Made by a program: the position numbers and the translations under genes
Part shown: piece by piece, positions 60,797 to 64,000 of the stretch
Layout of the letters: the number at the start of each line of letters is the position of its first letter
Position numbering within the stretch: the first letter of the stretch is position 1
From: Alitibacter langaaensis DSM 22999
GTDB lineage: Bacteria; Pseudomonadota; Gammaproteobacteria; Enterobacterales; Pasteurellaceae
NCBI RefSeq assembly: GCF_003096995.1
Contig: NZ_QENU01000001.1
Location: forward strand, 266,776-330,775
Direction of reading: 5' to 3'
DNA: 64,000 bases
Notes under the pieces: model-generated
What the model was told of the DNA's origin: nothing
The model's input: only the letters and a program-made list of their open reading frames with translations
Database searches by the model: none

Positions 60797-62873
60797 TCTT
60801 CAATTCTTAGATGCGGTTCCGCTCACAACCTTATCTGGTGTGGGCGCTGCGATTTCAGAAAAACTAAGCCGCATTGGCATTCATAATTTGCAGGATCTGT
60901 TATTTCATCTGCCAATCCGTTATGAAGATCGCACGCATATCACCCCAATTTCTCATCTTCGCCCCGAACAATATGCAACCATTGAAGGGGTTGTGCAAAC
61001 TTGCGAAGTGCAATTCGGTCGCCGTCCAATCCTGACGGTAAGCCTTTCTGACGGCTCATCAAAAATTATGTTACGCTTTTTTAACTTTAATGCGGGAATG
61101 CGTAATAGTTTCCAAATCGGCACAAGGGTAAAAGCCTTTGGCGAGATAAAGCGCGGTCGTTTTATGGCGGAAATTCATCATCCCGAATATCAAATTATTC
61201 GTGATACTCAGCCTATTCAATTAGAAGAAAACCTAACGCCGATTTATTCCACTACTGAAGGATTAAAACAGAATTCATTACGCAAACTCACGGATCAAGC
61301 GCTCGCATTGCTAGATAAAATTCAAATTGCGGAAATTTTACCGAATGAATTTAATCCCTATCCTTTTAGCCTAAAAGAAGCGATTCGATTTTTGCACCGT
61401 CCACCGCCAGATGTTTCCTTAGAAAGTCTTGAAAACGGGCAGCATCCAGCACAAGTGCGGTTAATTTTTGAAGAATTATTAGCCCATAATCTTGCCATGC
61501 AAAAGGTGCGTCTTGGCACGCAACAATTCAGAGCTTTGCCTTTGCACTATCAAACAGATCTAAAATCGCGTTTTCTCTCACAATTGCCTTTTAAGCCGAC
61601 CAATGCACAGGCGCGCGTTACACAAGATATTGAAAAAGATTTAAAGCAACAATATCCGATGATGCGTTTAGTGCAAGGCGATGTGGGCTCGGGCAAAACA
61701 TTGGTAGCCGCCCTTGCCGCCTTAATGGCGATTGATAATGGCAAACAAGTTGCACTTATGGCGCCCACAGAAATTTTAGCGGAACAACATGCCGAGAATT
61801 TCAAGCGTTGGTTTGCCCCTTTGGGGATTGAAGTGGGCTGGTTGGCTGGAAAAGTAAAAGGGAAAGCTCGCCAAGCAGCGTTAGAAAATATAAAAAATGC
61901 GAAAGTCCAAATGGTGGTGGGAACACATGCGCTTTTTCAGGAAGAAGTAGAATTTGCAAACCTTGCTTTAGTAATTATTGATGAACAACACCGTTTTGGT
62001 GTGCATCAACGATTAATGCTTAGAGAAAAAGGGGAAAAAGCAGGCTTTTATCCGCACCAACTGATTATGACTGCAACGCCTATTCCACGCACCCTCGCTA
62101 TGACGGTTTATGCAGATTTGGATACTTCCATTATTGATGAATTGCCCCCTGGGCGCACGCCGATAAAAACCGTGGTGGTATCAGAGGAACGGCGTAGCGA
62201 AATTGTGGCGCGCGTACATCATGCTTGCACCAATGAAAATCGGCAAGTATATTGGGTTTGCACATTAATCGATGAAAGTGAAGTGCTAGAAGCACAGGCG
62301 GCGGAAGCAACGGCGGAAGATTTGCGCCAAGCCTTACCGCACTTACGCATTGGATTGGTGCATGGACGCATGAAACCTGCTGAAAAACAAGAAATTATGG
62401 CAAGCTTTAAAGCCGCTGAATTAGATTTGTTAGTAGCGACCACCGTGATTGAAGTTGGGGTTGATGTGCCAAATGCTAGCTTAATGATTATTGAAAATAC
62501 GGAACGTTTGGGGTTATCGCAGCTGCATCAATTGCGTGGACGTGTTGGGCGGGGCAGCACCGCGTCATTTTGTGTTTTAATGTATAAACCGCCGTTGGGA
62601 AAAATCTCACAAAAACGCTTGCAAGTGCTGCGAGATAGTCAAGACGGTTTTGTCATTTCAGAAAAGGATCTTGAAATTCGTGGGCCTGGTGAAGTACTTG
62701 GCACTAAACAAACGGGTATTGCGGAATTTAAAATTGCGAATTTAATGCGTGATCGCAAAATGATTCCGACCGTGCAGCATTATGCTCGCGAACTGATTCA
62801 AAAATACCCCGATGTCGCAGAAAATCTTATTAAACGTTGGCTGAATAATCGCGAAATTTATAGCAATGCTTAA
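60789..62873 (+). CDS. recG: ATP-dependent DNA helicase RecG
   Basis: 694 residues. N-terminal wedge domain (OB-fold; G-V-V-Q-T-C-E, then F-N-F-N-A-G-M), then the helicase motifs: G-D-V-G-S-G-K-T, D-E-Q-H-R-F-G, T-A-T-P-I-P-R-T and the late R-G-R-V-G-R-G. Remodels stalled replication forks and Holliday junctions. Uptake signals at 61453 and 62336. Confidence 0.97.
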   Translation: MPNLQFLDAVPLTTLSGVGAAISEKLSRIGIHNLQDLLFHLPIRYEDRTHITPISHLRPEQYATIEGVVQTCEVQFGRRPILTVSLSDGSSKIMLRFFNFNAGMRNSFQIGTRVKAFGEIKRGRFMAEIHHPEYQIIRDTQPIQLEENLTPIYSTTEGLKQNSLRKLTDQALALLDKIQIAEILPNEFNPYPFSLKEAIRFLHRPPPDVSLESLENGQHPAQVRLIFEELLAHNLAMQKVRLGTQQFRALPLHYQTDLKSRFLSQLPFKPTNAQARVTQDIEKDLKQQYPMMRLVQGDVGSGKTLVAALAALMAIDNGKQVALMAPTEILAEQHAENFKRWFAPLGIEVGWLAGKVKGKARQAALENIKNAKVQMVVGTHALFQEEVEFANLALVIIDEQHRFGVHQRLMLREKGEKAGFYPHQLIMTATPIPRTLAMTVYADLDTSIIDELPPGRTPIKTVVVSEERRSEIVARVHHACTNENRQVYWVCTLIDESEVLEAQAAEATAEDLRQALPHLRIGLVHGRMKPAEKQEIMASFKAAELDLLVATTVIEVGVDVPNASLMIIENTERLGLSQLHQLRGRVGRGSTASFCVLMYKPPLGKISQKRLQVLRDSQDGFVISEKDLEIRGPGEVLGTKQTGIAEFKIANLMRDRKMIPTVQHYARELIQKYPDVAENLIKRWLNNREIYSNA

Positions 62874-62930
62874 TAAATAGGTATAAAGTGCGGTCAAATT
62901 TTTAAAAATTTTAATGTAGTTGGATTGAAT

Positions 62931-63737
62931 ATGAATGAGAAAGCAACAATCCTGTTTTTTGATTCTGGTGTTGGTGGCTTCAGTGTTTATCATGAAGTGT
63001 TAGATTTATTGCCGCACCATCATTATCTCTATGCCTTTGATAATGAAATGTTCCCCTTTTCAGAAAAAAGTGAAGAATTAGTCATTCAACGCACCTTGGC
63101 TGTGTGTAAGAAAATCAATGAGCGTTATCCGCTGGATCTAATCGTCATCGCTTGTAATACCGCGAGTACCGTAGTGCTGCCCGCATTGCGTGAATATTTC
63201 GACATTCCTATTGTAGGTACCGTGCCTGCTATCAAGCCAGCTGCTGAAATTTCACAAACCAAACACATTGGATTATTGGCAACGAAAGGTACAGTAAAGC
63301 GTGCTTATGTAAATGATCTGATTGAAAAATATGCTTCCCATTGCCAAATAGAAAAATTAGGCTCAACTAAGTTAGTTGAAATCGCACAAGATAAAATTCA
63401 AGGCGATTCAGTAGATTTATTGGCATTAAAGAATGAATTAGAAATTTGGGCTAAAAAAACGGATTTGGACACCGTAATTCTTGGCTGCACGCATTTCCCG
63501 CTGATCAAAGATGAAATTCAGATTTGTTTACCTCAGGTTAAATATTTTGTCGATCCAGGTGCCGCAATTGCCAAACGTGTCGCCTATTTATTGGATTCTA
63601 TAAAAGTGCGGTCAAAAAAGGAGACAAAAAATCTCATCTTTTGTACTAAACATTTCAGCATTGAAAATAAATTTTTACAAGCATTGAAATTTCGTTGGGG
63701 ATTTGAAGAGTTAGTATTGCTAAATTTAGATGAATAG
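62931..63737 (+). CDS. murI: Glutamate racemase
   Basis: 268 residues from the ATG at 62931; a TTG two codons earlier is less likely. The catalytic cysteines are in A-C-N-T-A-S (C75) and [15 protein letters not shown] is at the start. Makes D-glutamate for peptidoglycan. It lies just before an rRNA operon, as in other gamma-proteobacteria. Uptake signals at 62886 (upstream) and 63604 (inside). Confidence 0.96.
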   Translation: MNEKATILFFDSGVGGFSVYHEVLDLLPHHHYLYAFDNEMFPFSEKSEELVIQRTLAVCKKINERYPLDLIVIACNTASTVVLPALREYFDIPIVGTVPAIKPAAEISQTKHIGLLATKGTVKRAYVNDLIEKYASHCQIEKLGSTKLVEIAQDKIQGDSVDLLALKNELEIWAKKTDLDTVILGCTHFPLIKDEIQICLPQVKYFVDPGAAIAKRVAYLLDSIKVRSKKETKNLIFCTKHFSIENKFLQALKFRWGFEELVLLNLDE

Positions 63738-63811
63738 TTCAACAAATTGACTGCAAAATAATCACTCAAAAACAAAATTGAGAAATTTTCAAAAAATTTC
63801 AGCAAAAGGGG

Positions 63812-63839
63812 TTGCAAAGGATTTGAAAATGCCTATAAT
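63812..63839 (+). promoter_or_regulatory. rRNA operon promoter
   Basis: TTGCAA, a 16-base spacer, then TATAAT and a GC-rich discriminator (ACGCCGC), the pattern of stringently controlled rrn P1 promoters. An A/T-rich stretch lies upstream (possible UP element). Confidence 0.8.
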
Positions 63840-63850
63840 ACGCCGCACAC

Positions 63851-63952
63851 AACGACGCGCTGTTGTGAAATTGAAAAGATTATCCAGTGCGTCGTTCTTT
63901 TTTGCTCTTTAACAATTTATCAGACAATCTGTGTGGGCACGAGTAAGATTCG
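63851..63952 (+). promoter_or_regulatory. rRNA leader: boxB-like hairpin and boxA
   Basis: AACGACGCGCT (63851-63861) pairs with AGTGCGTCGTT (63886-63896, one G-T pair). BoxA-like TGCTCTTTAACA follows at 63903-63914 and the family's leader sequence continues to the window end. These elements give rrn antitermination. The 16S gene must start just beyond 64000. Confidence 0.85.
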
Positions 63953-64000
63953 TTTTGAAAAAAATTAAAACAGAAACTTAAAGTGCTGAACAAAGTTAAT

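Overview
The window is chromosomal DNA of a Haemophilus-like member of the Pasteurellaceae. The clearest sign is the DNA uptake signal core AAGTGCGGT, which occurs about 54 times (both orientations, counted by eye), together with AT-rich coding and gene blocks typical of the genus (frdABCD/epmA, ccmABCDEFGH, gmk, rpoZ-spoT-recG-murI-rrn). A mannose-type PTS, an O-antigen-type locus and a sulfatase are not part of what I know of laboratory H. influenzae, so a relative such as H. parainfluenzae or H. haemolyticus is more likely. The species call is inference.

Layout. 1-2615: 3' part of a Hia/YadA-type trimeric autotransporter adhesin, broken by a one-base insertion. It is followed by an OmpA-family lipoprotein (2663-3517) that probably anchors the adhesin to peptidoglycan. 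3998-7003: a periplasmic serine-type sulfatase and its anaerobic maturase, inserted between two copies of the 3' end of the DUF986 gene yobD. 7588-10751: mannose PTS manXYZ and yobD. Both the sulfatase and the PTS carry CRP-like sites. 10974-15777: fumarate reductase frdABCD, divergent from epmA. 15843-24334: housekeeping genes (metallophosphoesterase, Gly/Leu/Cys tRNAs, metB, trxA, yffB, dapE, a D,D-carboxypeptidase, darP, pmbA, hpt).

24359-38884: a Wzx/Wzy-dependent O-antigen or surface polysaccharide locus between hpt and pepB. It encodes a Wzz chain-length regulator, a DUF4422 glycosyltransferase, a LicD phosphotransferase, Wzy, Wzx, an IspD/TarI-like cytidylyltransferase, an SDR, UDP-galactopyranose mutase, a WbaP-like initiating transferase, an acyltransferase and rmlBADC. 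The central part is very AT-rich and has no uptake signals for 10.6 kb, so it looks horizontally acquired. The locus is decaying: the acyltransferase and rmlD each carry a nonsense codon plus a frameshift, and rmlA has a Gly-to-Asp change in its nucleotide-binding signature. The cytidylyltransferase, SDR and LicD genes together suggest that a CDP-activated alditol (or similar) phosphate is made and attached to the glycan.

38957-64000: pepB, ndk, metK (MetJ-type operator), sprT, an opacity-type porin, htpG, a phosphopantetheinyl transferase, nudF-cpdA, the complete cytochrome c maturation operon ccmABCDEFGHI, a VOC protein, two small exported proteins, gapA, gmk, rpoZ, spoT, recG, murI, and finally the promoter, boxA and leader of an rRNA operon whose 16S gene lies beyond the window. 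SpoT lacks the helical domain between TGS and the CC-motif region, and an uptake signal sits at that junction.
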